Source of the DNA: Pelagibacterium lentulum
GTDB taxonomy: Bacteria; Pseudomonadota; Alphaproteobacteria; Rhizobiales; Devosiaceae
DNA length: 64,000 nucleotides
NCBI RefSeq assembly: GCF_003992625.1
Contig: NZ_RZMW01000032.1
Coordinates: 108,969-172,968 of the forward strand
Direction of reading: 5' to 3'
Below are positions 7,854 to 16,478 of the stretch, one piece after another. Within the stretch, counting starts at the first letter, position 1; every line of letters starts with the position of its first letter. The translations under genes and the position numbers were made by a program. The notes beneath the pieces were generated by a model. The model ran no database searches. It saw only the letters and a list, made by a program, of their open reading frames with translations, and was not told where the DNA came from.

Positions 7854-8999
7854 ATGGCCGACGGGTCAACCAACGACCTTAAAAAGACCGCTCTTTATGA
7901 TCGGCATGTGGCTGCAGGTGGCCGCATCGTGGAATTTGGCGGCTATGCCTTGCCAGTCCAGTATGCTGGCATCGTCGCCGAACATAATCACACCCGGCAA
8001 GCCGCCAGCCTCTTCGATGTTTCCCATATGGGGCAGGTCGTTGTCACCGGTCCCGATCACGCAACCACCATCAAGGCATTGGAAACGATCACGCCTGCCG
8101 ACCTCGCTTCGCTCGCACCCGGCGAGATGCGCTATACCGTGCTGCTCAATGCTAATGGCGGCATTGAGGATGATCTGATTATCACGCGGCCCGCCAAAGG
8201 CCAGGCTGAAGATGGTGTGATGCTCATGGTGGTCAATGCTGCCCGTAAGGCGCATGACCTGCGTTTCATGCAGGAAGCGCTCGAGGGCGTCGTTCGGTTC
8301 GAGTTGCGCGCCGATCTTTCGCTGATTGCCTTACAGGGCCCTCGAGCAGTTGAGGTGCTGGCAAAACACACCGCATTGGCCGAGCAACTGGGCTTCATGC
8401 AGGCCGGTCCAACCGAAATCGGCGGCATAAAGGCAAACATTTCCCGTTCTGGTTATACCGGTGAGGACGGGTTTGAAATCTCCATCGCCAACGGCGACGC
8501 GGAGGCCGTTTTCGATCTTCTTGTTGCCGATCCTCTGGTCGAGCCTGCCGGACTTGGAGCCCGCGACAGCCTGCGCCTTGAAGCAGGGCTTTGCCTTTAT
8601 GGTCACGATATGGACGACACCATCGATCCGGTGTCGGCGAGCTTGCTTTTTGCCATCGGCAAGCGCCGTCGCACCGAGGGGGGCTTTACCGGCGCTGACA
8701 AGGTTCTGGCGGTAATCGCCGATGGTCCGGCCAAAAAGCGCGTCGGCATCCAGTTCGAAGGGCGACAGCCTGTCCGTGAAGGCGCCGAGCTAGTCGATGC
8801 CGAGGGGAAATCGCTCGGCACGGTAACGTCGGGCACCTTCGCGCCGACCGCTCAGGCTTCAATTGCCATGGGTTATGTTCCTGCCGAACTTGCAACACCG
8901 GGGCAGCCGGTCGTTGCAATGGTCCGCGGCAAGGCCATTGCAGGCACCATTGCAAAGACGCCATTCGTACCACAGCGCTACGTGCGCAAAACCAACTGA
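7854..8999 (+). CDS. gcvT: Glycine cleavage system T protein (aminomethyltransferase)
   Basis: The 381-residue enzyme transfers the aminomethyl carbon from the lipoyl arm of GcvH to tetrahydrofolate, giving 5,10-methylene-THF and ammonia. Family signatures are GGYALPVQYAGIVAEH, SLFDVSHMGQV, GYTGEDGFEI, GLGARDSLRLEAGLCLYGHD and the C-terminal GTVTSGTFAPT. The ATG at 7854 is preceded by AGGGAG; a GTG at 7821 in the same frame is inside the riboswitch platform and unlikely. It is the first gene of gcvT-H-PA-PB, downstream of the tandem riboswitch. Confidence 0.97.
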   Translation: MADGSTNDLKKTALYDRHVAAGGRIVEFGGYALPVQYAGIVAEHNHTRQAASLFDVSHMGQVVVTGPDHATTIKALETITPADLASLAPGEMRYTVLLNANGGIEDDLIITRPAKGQAEDGVMLMVVNAARKAHDLRFMQEALEGVVRFELRADLSLIALQGPRAVEVLAKHTALAEQLGFMQAGPTEIGGIKANISRSGYTGEDGFEISIANGDAEAVFDLLVADPLVEPAGLGARDSLRLEAGLCLYGHDMDDTIDPVSASLLFAIGKRRRTEGGFTGADKVLAVIADGPAKKRVGIQFEGRQPVREGAELVDAEGKSLGTVTSGTFAPTAQASIAMGYVPAELATPGQPVVAMVRGKAIAGTIAKTPFVPQRYVRKTN

Positions 9000-9019
9000 C
9001 ACTCAAGGGGAACCTCATC

Positions 9020-9385
9020 ATGACCACGCGCTATACCCAAGATCACGAATATATCCGTCTCGAAGGCAATATCGGTATCGTCGGCATCTCCAATTATGCG
9101 CAGGAACAGCTCGGCGACATCGTTTTTGTCGAGCTGCCGGCGATTGGCGCCACCTTCAAGAAGGGCGATGAAGCCGCAGTTGTTGAATCGGTCAAGGCCG
9201 CTTCGGAAATCTACGCCCCGGCTTCGGGAAAGGTCGTGGAAATCAATGACGCCCTGTCCGATGAACCCGGTCTCATCAATTCGGACCCCGCCAATGGCGG
9301 TTGGATCTTCAAGATCGAGGTTTCCGACAGCGGCGAACTCGATAGCCTGATGGATGAAGCCGCTTACGCCGATCACACAGCCTAA
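9020..9385 (+). CDS. gcvH: Glycine cleavage system H protein
   Basis: The 121-residue lipoyl carrier shuttles the aminomethyl intermediate between GcvP, GcvT and lipoamide dehydrogenase. The lipoylation site is Lys59 in [14 protein letters not shown], in the expected beta hairpin. The N-terminal [12 protein letters not shown] and C-terminal [16 protein letters not shown] are family hallmarks. It follows gcvT by 20 bp with AAGGGG as ribosome site and precedes gcvPA by 17 bp, so all four genes should be one transcript under glycine riboswitch control. Confidence 0.97.
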   Translation: MTTRYTQDHEYIRLEGNIGIVGISNYAQEQLGDIVFVELPAIGATFKKGDEAAVVESVKAASEIYAPASGKVVEINDALSDEPGLINSDPANGGWIFKIEVSDSGELDSLMDEAAYADHTA

Positions 9386-9402
9386 CCAAAGAGCCCCTCG
9401 CG

Positions 9403-10746
9403 ATGCGCTATTTGCCCCATTCCCCGGCCGACAGGGCCACCATGCTCGCCGCTATCGGCGCCCCGTCGGTCGATACGCTTTTCTCGGCGGTGCCCGCTTC
9501 AGTGCTCGGCACCTTTTCGCCTGATCTTCCCGATCATCAGCCAGAATTTGCAGTCGAGGCGCATATGCGCGCGCTCGCGAGCAAGAATCACGCGGCCGGG
9601 GATGGGCCGTTCTTTATTGGCGCAGGTGCCTATCGTCACCATGTCCCTGCCAGCGTCGATCATCTGATCCAGCGGTCCGAGTGGCTCACCGCCTATACGC
9701 CTTATCAGCCGGAAATCTCTCAGGGCACGCTTCAGATGCTCTTTGAATTTCAGACCCAGGTGGCCAATCTTTTGGGCATGGATGTCGCCAATGCCTCCAT
9801 GTATGACGGCTCGACGGCGACCGCCGAAGCCGTTCTCATGGCGCGCCGTATCACCAAAAAGGACAAGGTAATCCTTTCAGGTGGTCTGCACCCGCAGTAT
9901 CGCGACACGGTGATAACCTATCTTTCGGGTGAAGAAGGGCTGGAATGCCTTTCACCATCGCCGGAAGGGCAGGGCGACATTCTCGATCATCTCGACGACA
10001 ACACCGCCGCTATTGTCATCCAGACACCGGACTTTTATGGGCACCTGCGCGATGTCTCCAAGCTGGCGGACGCTGCCCACGAAAAGGGCGCACTGCTCAT
10101 AATCGTCGTAACCGAAATCGTCTCACTTGGGCTCATTGAAGCGCCCGGCGCAATGGGCGCCGATATCGTTGTGGCTGAGGGCCAGTCCATAGGCAATCCT
10201 TTGACCTATGGCGGTCCTTATGTCGGTCTGCTTGCCTGCCGCGAAAAATTCGTCCGTCAGATGCCGGGCCGCCTCTGCGGTGAAACCGTTGACGCGGAAG
10301 GCAAGCGCGGCTTTGTCCTCACCCTTTCCACGCGTGAGCAGCATATTCGTCGCGAAAAGGCCACCTCCAACATCTGCACCAATTCAGGGCTTTGCGCCTT
10401 GGCATTTTCCATCCACCTCTCGCTTTTGGGCGAGCAGGGGCTGACACGCCTTGCCAAGATCAATCATGCGCAGGCGTGCAAGTTGGCAGATGCGCTTGCA
10501 GCGGTTCCTGGCGTTCAACTGCTCAACAAGAGCTTTTTCAACGAGATGACAGTGCGTCTTCCGGTTGCCGCTGCGCCATTGGTCGAAAAGCTCGCTGCCA
10601 AGGGCATCCTTGCAGGCCTGCCGGTCTCGCGCCTTGAGCCGGGCAAAGATGAAGTGGAGAACCTGTTGGTTCTCGCCGCCACCGAACTGATGACCGACGC
10701 GCACATCGAAGCGCTGACATCCGCCATCAAGGGAGAACTTGCATGA
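9403..10746 (+). CDS. gcvPA: Glycine dehydrogenase (decarboxylating) subunit 1
   Basis: The 447-residue protein is the N-terminal half of P protein in the two-subunit form. It starts with [19 protein letters not shown] and contains the [19 protein letters not shown] and [18 protein letters not shown] segments that belong to the first PLP-fold half. Together with subunit 2 it decarboxylates glycine and loads the aminomethyl group on GcvH. Its stop overlaps the start of gcvPB by 4 bp (ATGA), pointing to translational coupling and equal subunit amounts. Length and motifs are regular. Confidence 0.97.
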   Translation: MRYLPHSPADRATMLAAIGAPSVDTLFSAVPASVLGTFSPDLPDHQPEFAVEAHMRALASKNHAAGDGPFFIGAGAYRHHVPASVDHLIQRSEWLTAYTPYQPEISQGTLQMLFEFQTQVANLLGMDVANASMYDGSTATAEAVLMARRITKKDKVILSGGLHPQYRDTVITYLSGEEGLECLSPSPEGQGDILDHLDDNTAAIVIQTPDFYGHLRDVSKLADAAHEKGALLIIVVTEIVSLGLIEAPGAMGADIVVAEGQSIGNPLTYGGPYVGLLACREKFVRQMPGRLCGETVDAEGKRGFVLTLSTREQHIRREKATSNICTNSGLCALAFSIHLSLLGEQGLTRLAKINHAQACKLADALAAVPGVQLLNKSFFNEMTVRLPVAAAPLVEKLAAKGILAGLPVSRLEPGKDEVENLLVLAATELMTDAHIEALTSAIKGELA

Positions 10747-12290
10747 GCATGAACACGCAAGGGCGTCCAACCGCTCCCGCCCATACAGGATCTGTATCCG
10801 CATCCGGCTCGGCGCTTCTACCCTCAGAGCCGCTTCTGTTCGAGATCGGCGATCACGATCATTCCGGTGTCGATCTGCCCGATGTCGAGATCAACGAAGA
10901 TCGGCTGGCCGGTCTGCGCCGCAAAACCCCGCTCGATCTTCCCGGTCTTACCGAGCCCGAGGCCATGCGCCATTATGTGCGGCTTTCACGGCAGAACTAT
11001 TCGATCGATTCGGGCATGTATCCACTTGGATCATGCACCATGAAGCACAATCCGCGCCTCAATGAGAAGATGGCGCGGCTGCCCGGCTTTGCCGACATTC
11101 ATCCGCTTCAGCCTGTTTCGACCGTACAGGGTGCCCTCGGCCTGATCGAGCAACTCGGTCATTGGCTGATGGAATTGACCAACACTGCCGCAGTTGCAAT
11201 GTCGCCCAAGGCTGGTGCACATGGCGAACTCTGCGGCATGATGGCGATCAAGGCTGCCCATGAGGCTAAGGGGCAGGGGCATCGCAAAGTGGTTCTCGTG
11301 CCCGAAAGCGCCCATGGCACCAACCCGGCAACTGCCGCGTTTCTCGGCTATTCGGTCAAATCGATCGATGCCAACGAAAACGGAACTGTCGATGTGGCAG
11401 CGGTAAAGGCTGCACTTTCGGACGATGTTGCGGCGATCATGCTCACTAACCCCAATACCTGCGGGCTTTTCGAGAGCCAGATCATCGAGATTGCGCAAGC
11501 AGTCCACGATGCGGGCGCCTATTTCTATTGCGATGGTGCCAATTTCAACGCCATCATGGGCGTCGTGCGTCCAGGTGATCTCGGCATCGATGCGATGCAC
11601 ATCAACCTGCACAAAACCTTCTCCACCCCGCATGGCGGCGGCGGGCCGGGCTCAGGGCCGGTCGTTCTGTCCGAGGCGTTGGCGCCCTTTGCGCCGGTTC
11701 CGTTCGTGCGTAGGAATGGTGAAACGCTGGAAATGATCGAGCACGTCGAAGGCGGCAGCTTTGGCCGCCTGACAGCCTTCCACGGGCAGATGGGCATGTA
11801 TGTGCGGGCGCTAACCTATATGCTCAGTCACGGCAAGGATGGTCTGGCCCAGGCTGCGCGTGATGCGGTGCTCAACGCCAATTACATCAAGGCCCGGCTG
11901 CAGGACCTCTTTACTGCTCCCTTCAACGGTCAGCCAGTTATGCACGAAGTGCTGTTCGACGATGCCTTCCTCAAGGGCACCGGCATCTCCACGCTCGACT
12001 TTGCCAAGGCAATGATCGACGAGGGCTTCCATCCCATGACCATGTATTTCCCGCTGGTTGTGCACGGGGCCATGCTGATCGAGCCGACAGAATCGGAATC
12101 GCTGCATACGCTCGATTTCTTCATCGAGACCATGCGCGAGTTGGCGACAGATGCCAAGGCGGGCAACGCCGAACGCTTTACCGCCGCTCCGGTCCGAGCG
12201 CCGCTGCGCCGTCTGGACGAAACCCGTGCGGCGCGTCAACCGCGTCTCAAATGGCAAGGCGATGCCCAGGCACGCCAAGCAGCGCAATAG
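10743..12290 (+). CDS. gcvPB: Glycine dehydrogenase (decarboxylating) subunit 2
   Basis: The 515-residue subunit carries the PLP Schiff-base lysine, Lys291, in [20 protein letters not shown]. The N-terminal [14 protein letters not shown] and the [18 protein letters not shown] segment are diagnostic of this half of P protein. It works as the catalytic partner of gcvPA. The first 40 residues are a low-conservation extension, common in alphaproteobacteria. It ends the operon; a strong intrinsic terminator follows at 12332. Confidence 0.97.
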   Translation: MSMNTQGRPTAPAHTGSVSASGSALLPSEPLLFEIGDHDHSGVDLPDVEINEDRLAGLRRKTPLDLPGLTEPEAMRHYVRLSRQNYSIDSGMYPLGSCTMKHNPRLNEKMARLPGFADIHPLQPVSTVQGALGLIEQLGHWLMELTNTAAVAMSPKAGAHGELCGMMAIKAAHEAKGQGHRKVVLVPESAHGTNPATAAFLGYSVKSIDANENGTVDVAAVKAALSDDVAAIMLTNPNTCGLFESQIIEIAQAVHDAGAYFYCDGANFNAIMGVVRPGDLGIDAMHINLHKTFSTPHGGGGPGSGPVVLSEALAPFAPVPFVRRNGETLEMIEHVEGGSFGRLTAFHGQMGMYVRALTYMLSHGKDGLAQAARDAVLNANYIKARLQDLFTAPFNGQPVMHEVLFDDAFLKGTGISTLDFAKAMIDEGFHPMTMYFPLVVHGAMLIEPTESESLHTLDFFIETMRELATDAKAGNAERFTAAPVRAPLRRLDETRAARQPRLKWQGDAQARQAAQ

Positions 12291-12331
12291 CAAAGCAACC
12301 GCTCCTATCATGAGGGAGCGAACAAAACCAA

Positions 12332-12366
12332 CGGTTGCCCGGCAAGTCCGGGCAGCCGTTTTTATT
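12332..12366 (+). terminator. Intrinsic terminator of the gcv operon
   Basis: An 11-bp stem CGGTTGCCCGG (12332-12342) pairs with CCGGGCAGCCG (12348-12358), with one G-T pair, around a 5-base loop, followed by a T-rich tract. It lies about 40 bp after the gcvPB stop. Confidence 0.88.
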
Positions 12367-12455
12367 CTTCATGTCGGCCAAATGAGTCGAGAAAAGACCA
12401 TTGATCGAAATCGAGAACGCCCTAAACTCCCCCCGAATAAGTCGGAGGGCTATAT

Positions 12456-13511
12456 ATGTCGAATTTGAGTACCCATGTGCTTGAGACTTTCGAGTTTCAG
12501 GCCCAGGCCTGCCGAAGTCTGGGTTCTCCTTTCACCGCACAATTGTGCGAACTTCTTGCGCAAAATCTCGATGATTCTACGCGTTTCGGCGCGCGCATAA
12601 TCAACTGGCCGCAAACAGCCAAGGCCGATGCTTTGGCGCTGCGTGCTGCCGGTGCGCTGCATTGGCTGGCGCGCTCAGGTCAGGCTCGCGAATTGGCCAC
12701 CCTGTTTCCACCGCTTGAAACCAAGCCCGATGTGCTATGGGAAGCAATCGCCAAGGCCATAGAACGGCATGACGACGCACTTTACGACTTCCTCGATAGC
12801 CCACCACAAACCAATGAAGTCTCGCGCTCATCTGCTTTGCTTGGTATGGCGCTGCTGTTGTCGAAACGCTTTTCCATGCCGCTTGCCATCTATGAGATTG
12901 GCGCAAGCGCTGGCCTCAACCTCGCGTTCGATCGTTACCACTATATTCTCGGCAATGGTGAAGAGCGCGAATGGGGAGATGCGGATTCGCTCGTTCACAT
13001 TGAGAGCGCCTGGCGAGGCCATGTCCCGGACCTTGAGGTGGAACTGACGATTGCGAGCCGGGCCGGGTGTGATCGCAATCCGCTCGATCCACATGATCCT
13101 GAAAGCGTTGAACGCCAACTGTCCTATGTCTGGGCAGATCAGCACCAGCGCATCGCCCGCATTTCCGCTGCTTCGGTTGCCGCGGCATCCTTGCCATATC
13201 ACGTGGACAAGGCTGATGCCGCCGATTGGGTTGAGGCAAAGCTGGCCGAGGAGCCGGAAGCTGGCATTGTCAGAGTTTTTTTTCACACGATCGTCTGGCA
13301 GTATCTACCTGAGGCGACAAAGGAACGGATCACTGCGGCCTTTGAAAAGGCTGGTGCGGCAGCGTCCAATGAGGCGCCGTTAGTCTGGATGTATATGGAA
13401 GCTGAAGACCATCCAGCCGGTGCGGTGCTCAAGCAGCGCGTCTGGCCCGGTGGGGAACTGGAAACCGTCGGGCTTGCCGATTATCACGGTCGCTGGGTTG
13501 ATTGGGCCTGA
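12456..13511 (+). CDS. DUF2332 family protein
   Basis: The 351-residue protein matches the DUF2332 family: YEIGASAGLNLAFDRYHY, SRAGCDRNPLDPHD, LSYVWADQHQRIARI and VFFHTIVWQYLP are its conserved blocks. The GASAGLNL stretch looks like the nucleotide-binding loop of a Rossmann-fold methyltransferase, so a SAM-dependent role is possible but unproven. A strong GGAGGG ribosome site precedes the ATG. It stands alone between two terminators and is convergent with the ATP synthase operon. Cytosolic, with no signal or membrane segment. Confidence 0.88.
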   Translation: MSNLSTHVLETFEFQAQACRSLGSPFTAQLCELLAQNLDDSTRFGARIINWPQTAKADALALRAAGALHWLARSGQARELATLFPPLETKPDVLWEAIAKAIERHDDALYDFLDSPPQTNEVSRSSALLGMALLLSKRFSMPLAIYEIGASAGLNLAFDRYHYILGNGEEREWGDADSLVHIESAWRGHVPDLEVELTIASRAGCDRNPLDPHDPESVERQLSYVWADQHQRIARISAASVAAASLPYHVDKADAADWVEAKLAEEPEAGIVRVFFHTIVWQYLPEATKERITAAFEKAGAAASNEAPLVWMYMEAEDHPAGAVLKQRVWPGGELETVGLADYHGRWVDWA

Positions 13512-13530
13512 TCCCAATATTATCGGCACA

Positions 13531-13560
13531 AAAAAACGGGCCCGTGAGGCCCGTTTTTTA
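13531..13560. terminator. Bidirectional intrinsic terminator
   Basis: The stem ACGGGCC / GGCCCGT (13536-13542 and 13548-13554) is flanked by six A residues on the left and a T-run on the right. It can therefore stop both the DUF2332 transcript (plus) and the ATP synthase F0 transcript (minus), which converge here. Confidence 0.9.
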
Positions 13561-13577
13561 ATCTTAAGTCACAAGGC

Positions 13578-14060
13578 TCAGTTCAGCCGTGCGCCCACAT
13601 CTCTGATCGATTGATCGACAAGGTCTGCACCGGAGTCCTTTGCCTGATCGGCAAGAAGGATACGTGCAGCTTCGATCGCCACATCAGCCGATTGAGCCCG
13701 CACTTCGGCCAGAGCTTGCGCTTCGGCCTGGGCAATCTTGTCTTCCACGGCCTTGGTGCGGCGCGCAACCATTTCCTCAAGTGCAGCCTGCGCCTCTGCG
13801 GTCATGCGTTCGGCGTCTTCCTTGGCCGCAGCCACGATTTCTTCCGCGTCGCTTTCCGCAGCCTTGCGCTTGCGCTCATACTCGGCCAACAGGGCCTGTG
13901 CTTCCTCACGCAGGCGACAGGCTTCATCCAGATCGGTTTCGATCTGTGCAATCCGCTTGTCCATGACCTTGGCGATAAAGACCGGCACCTTGAAGTAAAT
14001 GATCACCCCAAAGAAGATAAGCAGGCTGATAAAGGCCCAGAAGGTTGAATCGAATGCCAT
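13578..14060 (-). CDS. atpF: ATP synthase F0 subunit b
   Basis: The 160-residue stalk subunit has one N-terminal membrane helix (FWAFISLLIFFGVIIYFKV) followed by a long charged coiled coil that reaches the F1 head, the standard b-subunit plan. It is the last gene of atpI-atpB-atpE-atpF'-atpF on the minus strand, 4 bp after the b' gene. The pairing of b with b' is typical of alphaproteobacteria and phototrophs, which build a heterodimeric stator. F1 genes are not in the window, as expected for this group. Confidence 0.95.
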   Translation of the reverse strand: MAFDSTFWAFISLLIFFGVIIYFKVPVFIAKVMDKRIAQIETDLDEACRLREEAQALLAEYERKRKAAESDAEEIVAAAKEDAERMTAEAQAALEEMVARRTKAVEDKIAQAEAQALAEVRAQSADVAIEAARILLADQAKDSGADLVDQSIRDVGARLN

Positions 14061-14064
14061 TGGC

Positions 14065-14700
14065 TTACTCCTTCACGACCTTGGCAACGGCATCGCGCGC
14101 TGCCTTGACCGGAACCTTTCCGAGCAATTGCGCGACCACGGCCTGCGCCGTTTCGGTAGCGATTTCGCTCACATGGCCAAGAGCTTCCGTTTTGGTTTCG
14201 GAAATCCGGGCTTCTGCAGCCGCTACCTTCTTGGCAAGGTCGGTTTCAACCTTGTTGCGCTTGGCATCGAGGTCGGCCTTGATTTCCGAACGGGTTTGTT
14301 CGGCAATCGTATGGGCCTTGCCGCGCGCATCGGCCAATGCAGCTTCATAGGTAGCGATAGCTTCGTCGGTTTTCTGACGCAGCCGGTCGGCCTCCGCCAG
14401 ATCACCTTCGATCCGGTCACGCCTGACTTCCAGAATTTCGCCGATCCGCGGCAATGCCAGCTTGCTCATGATAAAGTACAGAGCAGCAAAGCTTATGGCC
14501 AACCAGAGGATCTGGGACGCGAATGTCGTTGAATCGAATGGCGGGAATACGTCCGAGCCTTGGTAATCGTCGGCGACGACAGTGCCTTCGTGCAATGCGC
14601 CTTCGCCTACCGACTCAAATTCGATAGCGTCGCCGAGCGCTTCTCCGACGGACTCGTCCGTATCCGCCTGTGCGATGATGATGCGTTCCATATCCGTCAC
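14065..14700 (-). CDS. atpG: ATP synthase F0 subunit b'
   Basis: The 211-residue protein has an N-terminal acidic extension (about 1-60), a single membrane helix (SQILWLAISFAALYFIMSKL) and a long coiled coil, the layout of subunit b'. It should pair with the b subunit encoded next to it to form the peripheral stator stalk. The annotated start is a GTG at 14700; an ATG three codons later (14691) is an equal candidate. The gene lies about 106 bp downstream of atpE. Confidence 0.94.
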   Translation of the reverse strand: MTDMERIIIAQADTDESVGEALGDAIEFESVGEGALHEGTVVADDYQGSDVFPPFDSTTFASQILWLAISFAALYFIMSKLALPRIGEILEVRRDRIEGDLAEADRLRQKTDEAIATYEAALADARGKAHTIAEQTRSEIKADLDAKRNKVETDLAKKVAAAEARISETKTEALGHVSEIATETAQAVVAQLLGKVPVKAARDAVAKVVKE

Positions 14701-14806
14701 TCGCCGGTGTCAATCATATCAGCCCTTGCTTGCCGGGCCAGATAAAGCGCCGGCAGCCTGAGATCGCCCCGGGCTGCCGAAACTGAACTCTGCTTCGCGT
14801 CTTAAA

Positions 14807-15034
14807 TCAGACTGCGAACAGGAGCAGAAGGGCAACCAGGAACGAGAAGATGCCCAGAGCTTCGGTCACGGCGAAGCCGAAAATCAGGTTGCCAGTCTGG
14901 CTGGGAGCAGCCGACGGGTTGCGCAGGGCACCCGCAAGGAAGTTCCCGAAGATGTTGCTCACGCCGATTGCAGCGCCAGCCATGCCGAAACATGCGATAC
15001 CGGCACCAATGAACTTTGCGGCTTCAGCTTCCAT
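14807..15034 (-). CDS. atpE: ATP synthase F0 subunit c (proteolipid)
   Basis: The 75-residue hairpin has two membrane helices joined by the polar loop ALRNPS. The proton-carrying carboxylate is Glu58 in [10 protein letters not shown]. The Gly-rich first helix ([15 protein letters not shown]) is typical of c-ring packing. It forms the rotor ring with the neighbouring a, b and b' subunits. The Glu with neighbouring residues lacking the sodium-type Gln/Ser/Thr set points to H+ rather than Na+ coupling, which is an inference. Confidence 0.96.
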   Translation of the reverse strand: MEAEAAKFIGAGIACFGMAGAAIGVSNIFGNFLAGALRNPSAAPSQTGNLIFGFAVTEALGIFSFLVALLLLFAV

Positions 15035-15082
15035 TTTTAGATCCTTTCAAAGCCTTGAAACTTTTTAGATTTAGACGAGACC

Positions 15083-15856
15083 CTAATGCGACGGATGGAT
15101 CGCATCATTGAGATACATGGAGGTCAGGACGGCAAAGACATAAGCCTGAACCGCAGACACCATGAATTCGAGAGCGGTGATCGCCACGCCCATAAAGAGC
15201 GGCAGCACGGCACCAAAGAACCCCAGAAACCCGAGGGAGCCGAGGGAGACAACGAAGCCCGTAAACACTTTTAGTGTGATATGTCCGGCGAGCATGTTGC
15301 CGAAAAGACGGACCGAAAGGGAGATCGGACGCGACAGAAACGAAATGACTTCGATCGGCGTCACGATGGGAATGATATAGCCGGGAACGCCGGAAGGCAC
15401 GAACAGCTTAAGGAACTTGGGGCCGTTCTTTACAAAGCCGTAGATCACGACCACCAGCATGACCATCATCGACATGGCGAAGGTCACGATGATGTGGCTG
15501 GTGAAGGTAAAGAAGTACGGGATCATCCCGAACATGTTGCCGACAAAGATGAAGGTAAAGAGCGAGAACACGAAGGGGAAGAATTTCATGCCTTCGGTGC
15601 CCGCACTACTTCGCACCATGTTTGCAACAAATTCATAGAGCATTTCCGAGGAAAGCTGCCAGCGGTTGGGCACAAGCCCGCGACCGCGCGTCGTCAGGAT
15701 CAGATATGCTGCGATAAGTCCGGTTGTCAGCACCATGAACAGCGCCGAGTTGGTGAACGCCAGGGTAATACCGGATTCGGGCGTGCCGTCGCCGCCGATG
15801 GTACCGAAGGTAAAGATGTCATAGATGACAAACTGTTTAATCGGATCGTCAGCCAA
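15083..15856 (-). CDS. atpB: ATP synthase F0 subunit a
   Basis: The 257-residue membrane protein contains the essential Arg of the proton channel in [14 protein letters not shown] and the C-terminal [21 protein letters not shown] helix, both diagnostic. About six membrane helices are visible. The start appears to be TTG at 15856, preceded by AGGGA at a good distance; no upstream ATG exists and the next ATG would remove essential sequence. It follows atpI by 23 bp. Confidence 0.95.
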   Translation of the reverse strand: MADDPIKQFVIYDIFTFGTIGGDGTPESGITLAFTNSALFMVLTTGLIAAYLILTTRGRGLVPNRWQLSSEMLYEFVANMVRSSAGTEGMKFFPFVFSLFTFIFVGNMFGMIPYFFTFTSHIIVTFAMSMMVMLVVVIYGFVKNGPKFLKLFVPSGVPGYIIPIVTPIEVISFLSRPISLSVRLFGNMLAGHITLKVFTGFVVSLGSLGFLGFFGAVLPLFMGVAITALEFMVSAVQAYVFAVLTSMYLNDAIHPSH

Positions 15857-15879
15857 GGTTTTGGTCCCTATCTCGCCCT

Positions 15880-16257
15880 TTAGTCCACTTTGTCCGCGTC
15901 CTGGCCGGGCGCGGCATTTCGAGCATTGAATTCCGCCACTACACGAATGACGTTCAAAATTCCAGCAGCAAAGCCCATCATGAACATGATAAGCATTGCC
16001 CAGGGGCCGGTTCCTGCAACCTGATCGATGACATAGCCAATGCCTGTCCCGACAAGGATTGCGGCGACAAACTCGGTCCCGATCCGCAATCCGCGGGCCA
16101 AAGCCGACATGTCGCCTTGCCGCGATGCCACGTTGCCGCCATTAGCCGCAAGCCGTGCATCCTGTGCCTTCTTTATGCGGTTGGCCAGATCGGAAGTATC
16201 CGGCTTACCACTCGAAGGAGGTACAGGTCTGTCTGGGTCATTTTTGGAATTGGTCAC
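15880..16257 (-). CDS. atpI: ATP synthase accessory protein AtpI
   Basis: The protein has an N-terminal charged part and two C-terminal membrane helices ([19 protein letters not shown] and [19 protein letters not shown]), the plan of AtpI / F0F1-ATPase gene 1, proposed to help assemble the c-ring or supply Mg2+. I place the start at GTG 16257 (125 residues); a TTG at 16299 gives a longer version with a poorly conserved extension. It is the first gene of the F0 operon, with a promoter about 65 bp upstream. Confidence 0.9.
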   Translation of the reverse strand: MTNSKNDPDRPVPPSSGKPDTSDLANRIKKAQDARLAANGGNVASRQGDMSALARGLRIGTEFVAAILVGTGIGYVIDQVAGTGPWAMLIMFMMGFAAGILNVIRVVAEFNARNAAPGQDADKVD

Positions 16258-16322
16258 GCCGAAAAACCTGCCCGCTCCACCCAGCCAGACACCCGGCAAA
16301 GGGTGCCCTCAAAGTCGCGCGC

Positions 16323-16351
16323 ACCATAGTTGCCACCCATTGTGAAGTCAA
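16323..16351 (-). promoter_or_regulatory. Predicted housekeeping promoter of the F0 ATP synthase operon
   Basis: On the minus strand TTGACT (16346-16351) and TATGGT (16323-16328) are separated by exactly 17 bp, a close sigma-70-type match. Transcription would begin near 16316, leaving a leader of about 60 bases before the GTG of atpI. Confidence 0.55.
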
Positions 16352-16478
16352 GGCATCTTGGCAAGCAAAGATGTAAGTAAAATCAATGGCTTGCAGTGTT
16401 GTTGGGAGGGTGCGGCATTGCGTCAACATTCCCGATTGTGTTGAGAGCATGGCGAGCCGCGAAGAATCTGGCTATCGC

